5,008 nucleotides of DNA from Lachnospiraceae bacterium UBA7480 (lineage in GTDB: Bacteria > Bacillota > Clostridia > Lachnospirales > Lachnospiraceae). Shown piece after piece: positions 1 to 5,006 of this stretch. How positions within the stretch are numbered: position 1 is the stretch's first letter; every line of letters starts with the position of its first letter. The translations under genes were made by a program, and so were the position numbers. Below the pieces are notes generated by a model. It searched no databases. It saw nothing but the letters and a program-made list of their open reading frames with translations, and had not been told where the DNA came from. The DNA is taken from NCBI GenBank assembly GCA_002479655.1, contig DLOQ01000094.1:24777-29784 (forward strand). Reading direction: 5' to 3'.

Positions 1-1334
1 AACAGGAGATGCCTACGGCATGGTATAACCTGCGCGCGGACATGAAAAACAAACCTGCGCCGCTCCTGAATCCCGGCACACACCAGCCCATGACTGCCGA
101 AGAACTTTCAGGCGTATTCTGTGAAGAGCTTGTAAAGCAGGAATTGGATAACGACACCGCTTATTTCGATATACCGGAAGATATCAGAAGCTTTTATAAA
201 ATGTACCGCCCATCCCCTTTGGTACGGGCATATTGTCTTGAAGAAAAGCTGAAAACACCCGCAAAGATCTACTATAAATTTGAAGGCAACAATACAAGCG
301 GCAGCCATAAGCTCAATTCCGCCATTGCACAGGCATATTATGCTAAGAAGCAAGGGCTGAAAGGCGTAACGACAGAAACAGGCGCCGGTCAGTGGGGCAC
401 CGCTCTTTCCATGGCATGTTCTTATTTAGGGCTTGACTGCAAGGTTTATATGGTTAAATGTTCCTATGAGCAGAAACCTTTCCGCCGTGAAGTCATGCGT
501 ACCTATGGCGCTTCCGTAACACCTTCTCCTTCCATGGAGACGGAAGTCGGCAAAAAGATCCTTGCCGAGCATCCCGGCACTACCGGAAGCCTTGGCTGCG
601 CTATCTCCGAAGCTGTAGAGAAAGCCGTAACCAATGAAGGATACCGCTATGTTTTGGGAAGTGTGCTCAGTCAGGTGCTGCTTCATCAGTCCGTCATCGG
701 TCTGGAAAGCAAGATCGCCCTTGATAAATATGGCATCAAGCCGGATGTGATCATCGGCTGCGCCGGCGGCGGTTCCAATCTGGGCGGTCTGATCGCTCCT
801 TTTATGGGTGAAAAGCTTCGCGGGGAAGCGGATTATAAGTTTATTGCCGTAGAACCGGCTTCCTGTCCCAGCCTTACCCGCGGCGTATATGCTTATGATT
901 TCTGCGATACGGGTATGGTTTGCCCGCTTGCTAAGATGTACACCCTTGGCAGTGATTTCATCCCTTCCGCCAACCATGCAGGCGGTCTGCGTTATCACGG
1001 CATGAGCTCCATTTTGTCACAGCTCTATGACGACGGACTGATGGAGGCTGTTTCCGTAAAACAGACGGATGTATTTGAAGCTGCGGAATATTTTGCAAGG
1101 GTAGAAGGAATCCTGCCTGCGCCCGAAAGCTCCCATGCTATCCGCGTGGCAATCGACGAAGCCGTAAAATGCAAAGAAACCGGCGAAGAAAAGACCATTT
1201 TGTTCGGTCTTACCGGAACGGGTTATTTTGACATGGTGGCATATGAGAAATTCCATGATGGTCAGATGGACGACTATATCCCTACGGATGAGGAACTTGC
1301 AAAATACAGGGCAATGCTTCCGAAGATCAATTAA
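1..1334 (+). CDS. trpB2: TrpB2-type tryptophan synthase beta-like PLP enzyme (5' end outside window)
   Basis: This is a fold-type II PLP enzyme of the TrpB2 (TrpB-like) branch. Family members make L-tryptophan from indole and serine or a serine derivative in the cytoplasm, often without a TrpA partner. Numbering from the ATG at 9, the PLP lysine is K101 in SGSHKLNSA, the catalytic glutamate is E123 in ETGAGQWG, the phosphate-binding glycine loop is CAGGGSNLGG (251-260), and EGILPAPESSHA lies at 366-377. The ATG at 9 is probably internal: AGGAG at 4-8 touches it with no spacing, the frame stays open to base 1 (Q-E before the Met), and family members usually carry a short N-terminal stretch before the P-x-x-W-Y-N motif seen here at residues 2-7. 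I therefore treat the gene as 5'-partial. No trpA or other trp gene is in view, so the physiological substrate is uncertain. The gene is followed at once by a hairpin terminator. All key residues are intact. Confidence 0.93.
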   Translation, partial: QEMPTAWYNLRADMKNKPAPLLNPGTHQPMTAEELSGVFCEELVKQELDNDTAYFDIPEDIRSFYKMYRPSPLVRAYCLEEKLKTPAKIYYKFEGNNTSGSHKLNSAIAQAYYAKKQGLKGVTTETGAGQWGTALSMACSYLGLDCKVYMVKCSYEQKPFRREVMRTYGASVTPSPSMETEVGKKILAEHPGTTGSLGCAISEAVEKAVTNEGYRYVLGSVLSQVLLHQSVIGLESKIALDKYGIKPDVIIGCAGGGSNLGGLIAPFMGEKLRGEADYKFIAVEPASCPSLTRGVYAYDFCDTGMVCPLAKMYTLGSDFIPSANHAGGLRYHGMSSILSQLYDDGLMEAVSVKQTDVFEAAEYFARVEGILPAPESSHAIRVAIDEAVKCKETGEEKTILFGLTGTGYFDMVAYEKFHDGQMDDYIPTDEELAKYRAMLPKIN

Positions 1335-1353
1335 GAGATCTGCTTTTACTTTC

Positions 1354-1392
1354 AAAATCCCCCAGGCAGCCTAAGCTGCTTAGGGGGATTTT
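1354..1392. terminator. Bidirectional rho-independent terminator between convergent genes
   Basis: A perfect 10-bp outer stem (1354-1363 with 1383-1392, AAAATCCCCC/GGGGGATTTT) is followed, after one bulged A at 1382, by a 7-bp inner stem (1364-1370 with 1375-1381, one G-T pair) and a four-base loop CTAA (1371-1374). Read on plus, the stem ends in TTTT 20 bp after the trpB2 stop region. Read on minus, it also ends in TTTT, one base past the permease stop codon. The symmetry and the convergent gene arrangement support use in both directions. Confidence 0.88.
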
Positions 1393-1393
1393 A

Positions 1394-2098
1394 TCATTCA
1401 AGCCCTTTTTTCTTATAAATAACGGCAAATAATATAACTCCAATCACAAAATTGGCAGCGATCACAATCATATTTTCCGAAGTTACTTCAAAAGGCACTT
1501 CTGAAGAGCCTATCCCGTTGATCAGGTCGCTGATCTGCTGCGAATATATGATCCCTGCATATTTTTTTATCGTTTCATTGAACATGGACAACATCGGGAC
1601 AAAGGAAAATATCATCATGACCGGCATGGTTACAGAAGTTGATGCCATCTGGTTTCTGGCGTAAACACCGATCACTGCGCCAATCAACTCCGACAAAATG
1701 ATGCCCGATATCATTGTCAAAAGAAAGATCACAACTTCCTTGCCGTCATATTCTCCAAGTACGGCAAACACAGCCGTACCAACCATACACATGAGGAAAA
1801 TATAGGTACCGATGCTGATAAGATACTGCCACGGCTTTACATTGCTCATCATAAGCGCGCGCAATGTATTTTTCTCTTTTTCCTCAGAAATGATTGTGGA
1901 CATACATGTAAGCGGCGCCATACCGATAAACATCACAGCGAATAATTTTGCAAAAAAATGTTCTGGCATATCTTCCAGTCTGACCGCTTTTTCCATAATG
2001 ATTGCCATGATCGGAAACATCAGAAATTGGATGAACACCGTTTTGTTCTTAAGGGTATCAATGATTTGTTTCATAAATATTGCTTTCATATTTTTCAT
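1394..2098 (-). CDS. ABC-2 type transporter permease
   Basis: Membrane half of an ABC exporter, 234 residues, which is short for the ABC-2 class and consistent with a single six-helix domain. Hydrophobic segments lie at about 21-37, 48-70, 92-115, 121-147, 155-173 and 209-227. After the second helix comes S-E-E-K-E-K-N-T-L-R-A-L (71-82), the E-x-E-x-G-T-L-type cytoplasmic coupling element typical of ABC-2 permeases. The start at 2098 is chosen because AAGGAG lies 8 bases upstream and because the ATG overlaps the ATPase stop as ATGA (2095-2098), implying translational coupling. A second Met at residue 4 is an alternative. It is the last gene of the minus-strand operon and its stop sits one base from the terminator hairpin. 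The cargo cannot be read from the sequence. Drug, peptide or bacteriocin-type export are possibilities known for this class, without specific support here. Confidence 0.88.
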   Translation of the reverse strand: MKNMKAIFMKQIIDTLKNKTVFIQFLMFPIMAIIMEKAVRLEDMPEHFFAKLFAVMFIGMAPLTCMSTIISEEKEKNTLRALMMSNVKPWQYLISIGTYIFLMCMVGTAVFAVLGEYDGKEVVIFLLTMISGIILSELIGAVIGVYARNQMASTSVTMPVMMIFSFVPMLSMFNETIKKYAGIIYSQQISDLINGIGSSEVPFEVTSENMIVIAANFVIGVILFAVIYKKKGLE

Positions 2099-2946
2099 AC
2101 GTCAAGCTCCTTTCCGGTAAGCTCCATAAATACCGTTTCAAGATTCGGCTCAGTCGTGTGTATCGTTTCCATCCGACCATTTTTAATCAATGCTGCAACT
2201 TCCTCCGCCGCATTTTCATCATGCGGAAGCTGCATATCCGAACCATCCCAAAGATGTATCTTCAGCATACGCTGATGGTCATATCTTCTACAGATCTCCT
2301 GAGGCTGCCCCTGCTCCGCGATTTTCCCCTCATTGAGCATCACAAGATAATCACAAAGCTTTTCTGCCTCCGACATGGTATGCGTCGTAAGGAAAATCGT
2401 TTTTCCCTTTTCCTTTTCCGCAAGCATCATATTATGTATCTCGTTGGCAGTCGCCGGATCAAGTCCGCTTGTGGGTTCGTCAAGGAACAGGATATCCGGG
2501 TCCGTCATAAATACCCTGGCAAGCCGAAGCCTGCTGCGCATACCCTTTGAAAGCTTTTCGGCAGGCGTTTTTTTTGCCTTCTCAAGCCCTACTTTTTTTA
2601 GCGCGTTTAAAATGCCGTCCTCTTGAACGTCATATATCTGCGCAAATACTTTCAGATTTTCATAACAGCTCAAACGGTCATAAACACCGAAATTATCCAT
2701 CATGATTCCGAATCCTTTATGATCCTCCCCTGTCAGCTTATGAGTGTCCACGCCGTTGATCACGCCGCTCCCGCCGTCACACGCAAGCTGTCCCGTAAGG
2801 ATCTTGATCAGCGTTGTTTTCCCTGCGCCCGACGGGCCGAGAAGACCGAAGATTTGTCCCTTGCGGACCTGAAAGCTGATGCCGTCAAGAACCTTTTTGC
2901 TGCCAAATGATTTTTCAATATTATCCGCCTTGATCGTTATTTCCAT
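2095..2946 (-). CDS. ABC transporter ATP-binding protein (exporter type)
   Basis: Cytoplasmic ATPase, 283 residues, that would power the permease encoded directly after it. Walker A is GPSGAGKTT (37-45), the signature is L-S-K-G-M (132-136, an LSGGQ variant), Walker B is ILFLDEP (152-158), the D-loop is SGLD (160-163) and the switch histidine is H189. The Q-loop glutamine position appears to hold Asp84 (G-I-M-M-D-N, 80-85). Acidic replacements there occur in some ABC-2 exporter ATPases, so this need not mean loss of function. The C-terminal ~70 residues form an accessory tail ending P-N-L-E-T-V-F-M-E-L-T-G-K, a common ending for drug/antibiotic-exporter ATPases. AAAGGAG lies upstream with about 12 bases to the ATG, which is longer than ideal. 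The stop overlaps the permease start as ATGA. A 79-bp gap separates it from the upstream DUF3021-like gene, with no terminator seen in it. Confidence 0.95.
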   Translation of the reverse strand: MEITIKADNIEKSFGSKKVLDGISFQVRKGQIFGLLGPSGAGKTTLIKILTGQLACDGGSGVINGVDTHKLTGEDHKGFGIMMDNFGVYDRLSCYENLKVFAQIYDVQEDGILNALKKVGLEKAKKTPAEKLSKGMRSRLRLARVFMTDPDILFLDEPTSGLDPATANEIHNMMLAEKEKGKTIFLTTHTMSEAEKLCDYLVMLNEGKIAEQGQPQEICRRYDHQRMLKIHLWDGSDMQLPHDENAAEEVAALIKNGRMETIHTTEPNLETVFMELTGKELDV

Positions 2947-3025
2947 ATTACTAGGATTCTCCTTTCATAATTTGCAGATCGCCTGCTTTTCATAAAACTT
3001 CATTGCTTTGGACTTTCGTTTTTTC

Positions 3026-3493
3026 TCATTCCTCCTTGTATCGTTTTAACGCTTCTTCCAGCTTACGGTTTTCCTGTTTTTCCGCTATCAGAGAAATCAT
3101 CATACTGACGGTGCAGCAGACAACAAAACATATAAGAAACATGATCCACGCCATCGGCAGATCCGCAGGAAACCAGTCAAAAACTATAATAAACACAAGT
3201 ATGACAGCAAATGTTCCGGCAAACATGGCGGCGATCCTTGCGGCAGTTGACATTTTAACGATCAAAATATCCGTCATAAAAATAAATCTTAAAATGGTGA
3301 TCGCCAATACCGCCAGCAGAAATTGAAAACTTGTCGCAACGCCCAAACCGTGGCTGCCCATGGAAAAAATCGTGGAAAATTCCTGTGCCGACGTACCAAA
3401 TAAAATACAGAAAATATTCAGAAGCACGATCGTGATCCCATATATTGTAAATACCTGTGAACAAAATTCCAGTATGGAAAATTTCTTATCCAT
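3026..3493 (-). CDS. DUF3021-like four-helix membrane protein
   Basis: A 155-residue integral membrane protein with four clear hydrophobic segments (about 14-34, 51-74, 85-106 and 112-136) and a highly charged C-terminal tail (137-155, E-K-Q-E-N-R-K-L-E-E-A-L-K-R-Y-K-E-E) that could form a short cytoplasmic coiled coil. Size, topology and position right behind a LytTR regulator fit the DUF3021 family. The assignment rests on this pattern, not on a profile search. The start abuts the LytTR stop codon (TAG 3494-3496, ATG 3491-3493) with no gap, so translation is probably coupled. The only Shine-Dalgarno-like element is GGGGG (3502-3506) inside the end of the LytTR gene, 8 bases from the ATG, and it would need a G-U pair. 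A role as membrane sensor or anti-activator for the LytTR protein is inferred by analogy with the regulator/membrane-inhibitor pairs (LytTR regulatory systems) of streptococci. Confidence 0.75.
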   Translation of the reverse strand: MDKKFSILEFCSQVFTIYGITIVLLNIFCILFGTSAQEFSTIFSMGSHGLGVATSFQFLLAVLAITILRFIFMTDILIVKMSTAARIAAMFAGTFAVILVFIIVFDWFPADLPMAWIMFLICFVVCCTVSMMISLIAEKQENRKLEEALKRYKEE

Positions 3494-3934
3494 CTAATGC
3501 ACCCCCATTCTTTTTTTCAACTCATCCGCGTATTGTCTGGACGCTATGAGCTGTTCGCCGTTTTCAAGAGTAATGCGTATTTTGCGGTCAAACTCGGCTT
3601 TGAGAGAACGTATATATTTCAGGTGCACAATACAGGATTTGCTGATGCGCAAAAAATTGCTTCCGCAAAGCTGAGCGTCCATCTCATACAGCTTCATTTT
3701 CGATTCATAGCAGTCATTTTCGGTATAAACAAAAGTCTTTCTGTCAACCGACTCAATATATGCAATTTCTGAAATATCGAGTATGTGGACCTCACCATTT
3801 TTTATCACTGTGATCTGATTGTCCGCCATACGGATCGCCGCAATGATGCTTTCCGTCTCTGCGGTAATGCCGCCGCAATTGATGATGATCTCCGTATCGG
3901 TAAACTCAGGATCTATATTGATGGATATCTTCAT
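3494..3934 (-). CDS. LytTR-family DNA-binding transcriptional regulator without receiver domain
   Basis: A 146-residue regulator. Residues ~42-143 form a LytTR DNA-binding domain: I-S-E-I-A-Y-I-E-S-V-D-R-K-T (54-67), F-L-R-I-S-K-S-C-I-V-H-L (94-105) and the terminal A-S-R-Q-Y-A-D-E-L-K-K-R (131-142) are the usual landmarks. The N-terminal ~40 residues (K-I-S-I-N-I-D-P-E, then E-T-E-S-I-I-A-A-I-R) are too short for a response-regulator receiver and no phospho-acceptor pattern is visible, so control probably comes from the membrane partner encoded next. The start at 3934 is supported by GAGAGGG (3940-3946), 5 bases upstream. It is first in a four-gene minus-strand operon that probably includes the ABC exporter. 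LytTR proteins of this type often act on their own operon. I found no convincing pair of LytTR direct-repeat sites in the upstream region. Confidence 0.9.
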   Translation of the reverse strand: MKISINIDPEFTDTEIIINCGGITAETESIIAAIRMADNQITVIKNGEVHILDISEIAYIESVDRKTFVYTENDCYESKMKLYEMDAQLCGSNFLRISKSCIVHLKYIRSLKAEFDRKIRITLENGEQLIASRQYADELKKRMGVH

Positions 3935-3981
3935 AATAACCCTCTCATGCCGCCTTTGCAGCTCACCTTTCTAGACATTAC

Positions 3982-4007
3982 ATTATCACAACACATCTTT
4001 TTTTCAA
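3982..4007 (-). promoter_or_regulatory. Candidate extended -10 promoter for the LytTR operon
   Basis: Read on minus, GATAAT (3982-3987) matches the -10 consensus at five of six bases and is preceded by TGT, giving an extended -10 (TGnGATAAT). A TTGAAA (4002-4007) lies upstream but only 14 bp away, too close for a standard pair, so it is a weak -35 at best. Transcription would start near 3975, leaving a leader of about 40 bases before the LytTR ATG. A poor core promoter would fit a gene needing an activator, but that is inference. Confidence 0.35.
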
Positions 4008-4087
4008 GCGCACAATGCGTGACCTGCCATTTTCCAAACATAAAATGCCATGGAATTATTTACCAGTAAGTTATCCGTAAATGCCTC

Positions 4088-4100
4088 TACATATAATGTA
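4088..4100. repeat. 13-bp palindrome TACAT-ATA-ATGTA, possible operator
   Basis: TACAT (4088-4092) and ATGTA (4096-4100) are exact inverted copies around ATA. The element contains TATAAT (4092-4097), but no -35 hexamer lies at a normal distance, so a second promoter is unlikely. Its place about 50 bp upstream of the strong -35 and within the divergent region makes a regulator site possible. Short AT-rich palindromes also arise by chance. Confidence 0.3.
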
Positions 4101-4149
4101 TATAACGCATCAGGGCATGAAATATGCAGTAAAACTTGCCTGCGCCAAG

Positions 4150-4178
4150 TTGACAACCGTAAATCCGTACCATATAAT
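4150..4178 (+). promoter_or_regulatory. Exact-consensus sigma-A-type promoter for the secreted-protein gene
   Basis: TTGACA at 4150-4155 and TATAAT at 4173-4178 are both perfect hexamers, separated by the optimal 17 bp (4156-4172). Transcription should start near 4185 and give a leader of about 88 bases before the ATG at 4274. Together with AAAGGAG (4261-4267) six bases from the start codon, this predicts very high expression unless a repressor intervenes. Confidence 0.88.
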
Positions 4179-4193
4179 ATTGAATAATATTAT
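4174..4193. repeat. 8-bp inverted repeat over the -10 box and start point, candidate operator
   Basis: ATAATATT (4174-4181) and AATATTAT (4186-4193) are perfect inverted copies with a four-base gap GAAT. The element covers most of the -10 box and the predicted transcription start, the classic place for a repressor to block polymerase. The bases are all A/T in the arms, so the RNA hairpin would be weak and a DNA-level role is more likely than an RNA one. Chance occurrence in AT-rich DNA is a real alternative. Confidence 0.4.
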
Positions 4194-4273
4194 GAGCTAT
4201 TTTCAGCAATACAGTCAGTGGTCAGCTTTTACATAATCTATAGCTGTCCGATCATCATCGAAAGGAGACTATT

Positions 4274-4849
4274 ATGAAATTGAAAAAAGTAATTGCACTA
4301 TTTGCTGCAGCTACAGTATTAGCAGGTTCAACAATCAGCGTATCAGCTGCCGAGCCTGTCTCTGGCGACTATCTGACTGCACTCATTGAAAGCGGAAATG
4401 CCGGACTGATCCTTAATGTCGAAGCTTATCGGGCAGCATACAGCGATCTGGATGCCGCTTTTGGCGACAATACGAATGCTTATATAGAACATTACCTGAC
4501 TATGGGCATTTATGAAGGCAGAACAAGCGGCGTCCTTTTTGATCCTCTTGCATATGCAGAGGCATACAGCGATGTGAAAGCTGCTTTTGGCGATAATACG
4601 GAATCGCTTATTGGACATTATATAAATTACGGAATCGCAGAGAACCGTACCGAAGGTACGGCACAGGGATATGCTGATATTGCGGAAGCTCAGATGACCG
4701 CGGCCTCAACTGCTGCAGCTTCCGGCGGCAGCAATAGCCGTCCTGCCGCATACACTCCGCAGAATACTTATAACAGTACTAGCGAAAGCAGCTCCTATAG
4801 CGGCAGTTCCGCTGCGGTTTCTACTCCTGCTGCGAGGCAATTCCGGTAA
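4274..4849 (+). CDS. Secreted repeat protein, truncated by a +1 frameshift in its tandem-repeat tail
   Basis: A 191-residue open frame with AAAGGAG six bases before its ATG. Residues 1-26 are a clear signal peptide: K-L-K-K, a hydrophobic core (V6-A17), then V-S-A-A with cleavage after A25 or A26. Next come two related 42-residue repeats (about 49-86 and 91-128) sharing A-Y-S-D, A-A-F-G-D-N-T, H-Y, Y-G/M-G-I and N/G-R. The pattern recalls the Y-x-D-L...H-Y...G-x-x-E-G-R repeats found in many bacterial surface proteins, but I cannot name the family. Residues 131-180 are Ala/Ser/Asn-rich and linker-like. At residue 188 the frame leaves the repeat pattern and ends R-Q-F-R-stop, because the first 39-bp repeat copy has an extra G (4836/4837). 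Without that base the protein would run on through the window edge. No anchor signal is visible; it may lie further right. Function unknown: cell-surface or extracellular, perhaps adhesion or wall-associated. Confidence 0.85.
   Translation: MKLKKVIALFAAATVLAGSTISVSAAEPVSGDYLTALIESGNAGLILNVEAYRAAYSDLDAAFGDNTNAYIEHYLTMGIYEGRTSGVLFDPLAYAEAYSDVKAAFGDNTESLIGHYINYGIAENRTEGTAQGYADIAEAQMTAASTAAASGGSNSRPAAYTPQNTYNSTSESSSYSGSSAAVSTPAARQFR
4418..4657 (+). repeat. Two in-frame 126-bp (42-residue) repeats inside the secreted protein
   Basis: Codons 49-86 and 91-128 align at a 42-residue period: Y56-S-D with Y98-S-D, A-A-F-G-D-N-T at 61-67 and 103-109, H-Y at 73-74 and 115-116, G-I at 78-79 and 120-121. 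The DNA is also similar over the core (for example GCATACAGCGAT in both), but third positions have drifted, so this duplication is older than the 39-bp array downstream. Confidence 0.8.
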
Positions 4850-5006
4850 CAATGCGGTTTCTACTCCTGCTGCAAGCAATCCCAGTAACGCTGCGGTTTC
4901 TACTCCTGCTGCGAGCAATCCCGGTAACAATGCGGTTTCTACCCCTGTTGCGAGCAATCCCGGTAACAATGCGGTTTCTACTCCTGCTGCAAGCAATCCC
5001 GGTAAC
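4811..5006 (+). repeat. 39-bp tandem repeat array, five copies, continuing past the window
   Basis: Copies lie at 4811-4850 (40 bp, one extra G), 4851-4889, 4890-4928, 4929-4967 and 4968-5006; bases 5007-5008 (GC) look like the start of a sixth. The coding consensus is N/A-A-V-S-T-P-A-A-S-N-P-G-N, 13 residues. Copies differ at only a few bases (AAT/GCT first codon, GCA/GCG, ACT/ACC, GCT/GTT, GGT/AGT), so the array is young or kept uniform by recombination. The composition (Ala, Ser, Thr, Pro, Asn) suggests an extended, possibly glycosylated stalk. Confidence 0.95.

Larger units (their letters stand above)
3935..4273. other. Divergent intergenic region between LytTR operon and secreted-protein gene
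   Basis: 339 bp without a plausible gene, AT-rich relative to its flanks. It holds a weak leftward promoter candidate near 3982-4007, a 13-bp palindrome at 4088-4100, an exact-consensus rightward promoter at 4150-4178, an inverted repeat at 4174-4193 and the AAAGGAG ribosome site at 4261-4267. The octamer CCGTAAAT occurs at 4075-4082 and 4157-4164. No terminator, tRNA or riboswitch-like fold was recognised. Short antisense or overlapping reading frames here have no ribosome site or protein-like composition. Confidence 0.7.

Noticed and set aside
426..998. Long minus-strand open frame (190 codons) antisense to the TrpB-like gene
   Set aside because: It lies wholly within a gene with intact catalytic motifs, has no ribosome site and no recognisable domain; it is a shadow of the GC-biased coding strand.
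2947..3025. Internal promoter or terminator between the DUF3021-like gene and the ATPase gene
   Set aside because: No hairpin with a T-run and no paired -35/-10 hexamers stood out in the 79 bp, so co-transcription is the simpler reading.
3000..3029. Nine-codon minus-strand frame overlapping the end of the DUF3021-like gene (ATGA), with AAGGAGG just before it
   Set aside because: The AAGGAGG is one base from the ATG, too close for initiation, and the AAG-GAG-GAA codons simply encode the K-E-E tail. No sign of a real peptide or leader.
4092..4097. TATAAT as a second rightward promoter
   Set aside because: No acceptable -35 lies 16-18 bp upstream (4069-4074 is AGTTAT); it is better explained as the centre of the TACAT/ATGTA palindrome or as chance in AT-rich DNA.
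4706..4996. Minus-strand open frame giving a Leu/Ala/Gly repeat protein over the 39-bp array
   Set aside because: The repeat is a multiple of three, so a frame open in one copy is open in all. There is no ribosome site, and the signal-peptide gene runs in the opposite direction into the array.
4811..5006. CRISPR-like array
   Set aside because: The repeats are directly abutting with no spacers, are in-frame coding units of 13 residues, and no cas genes are present.
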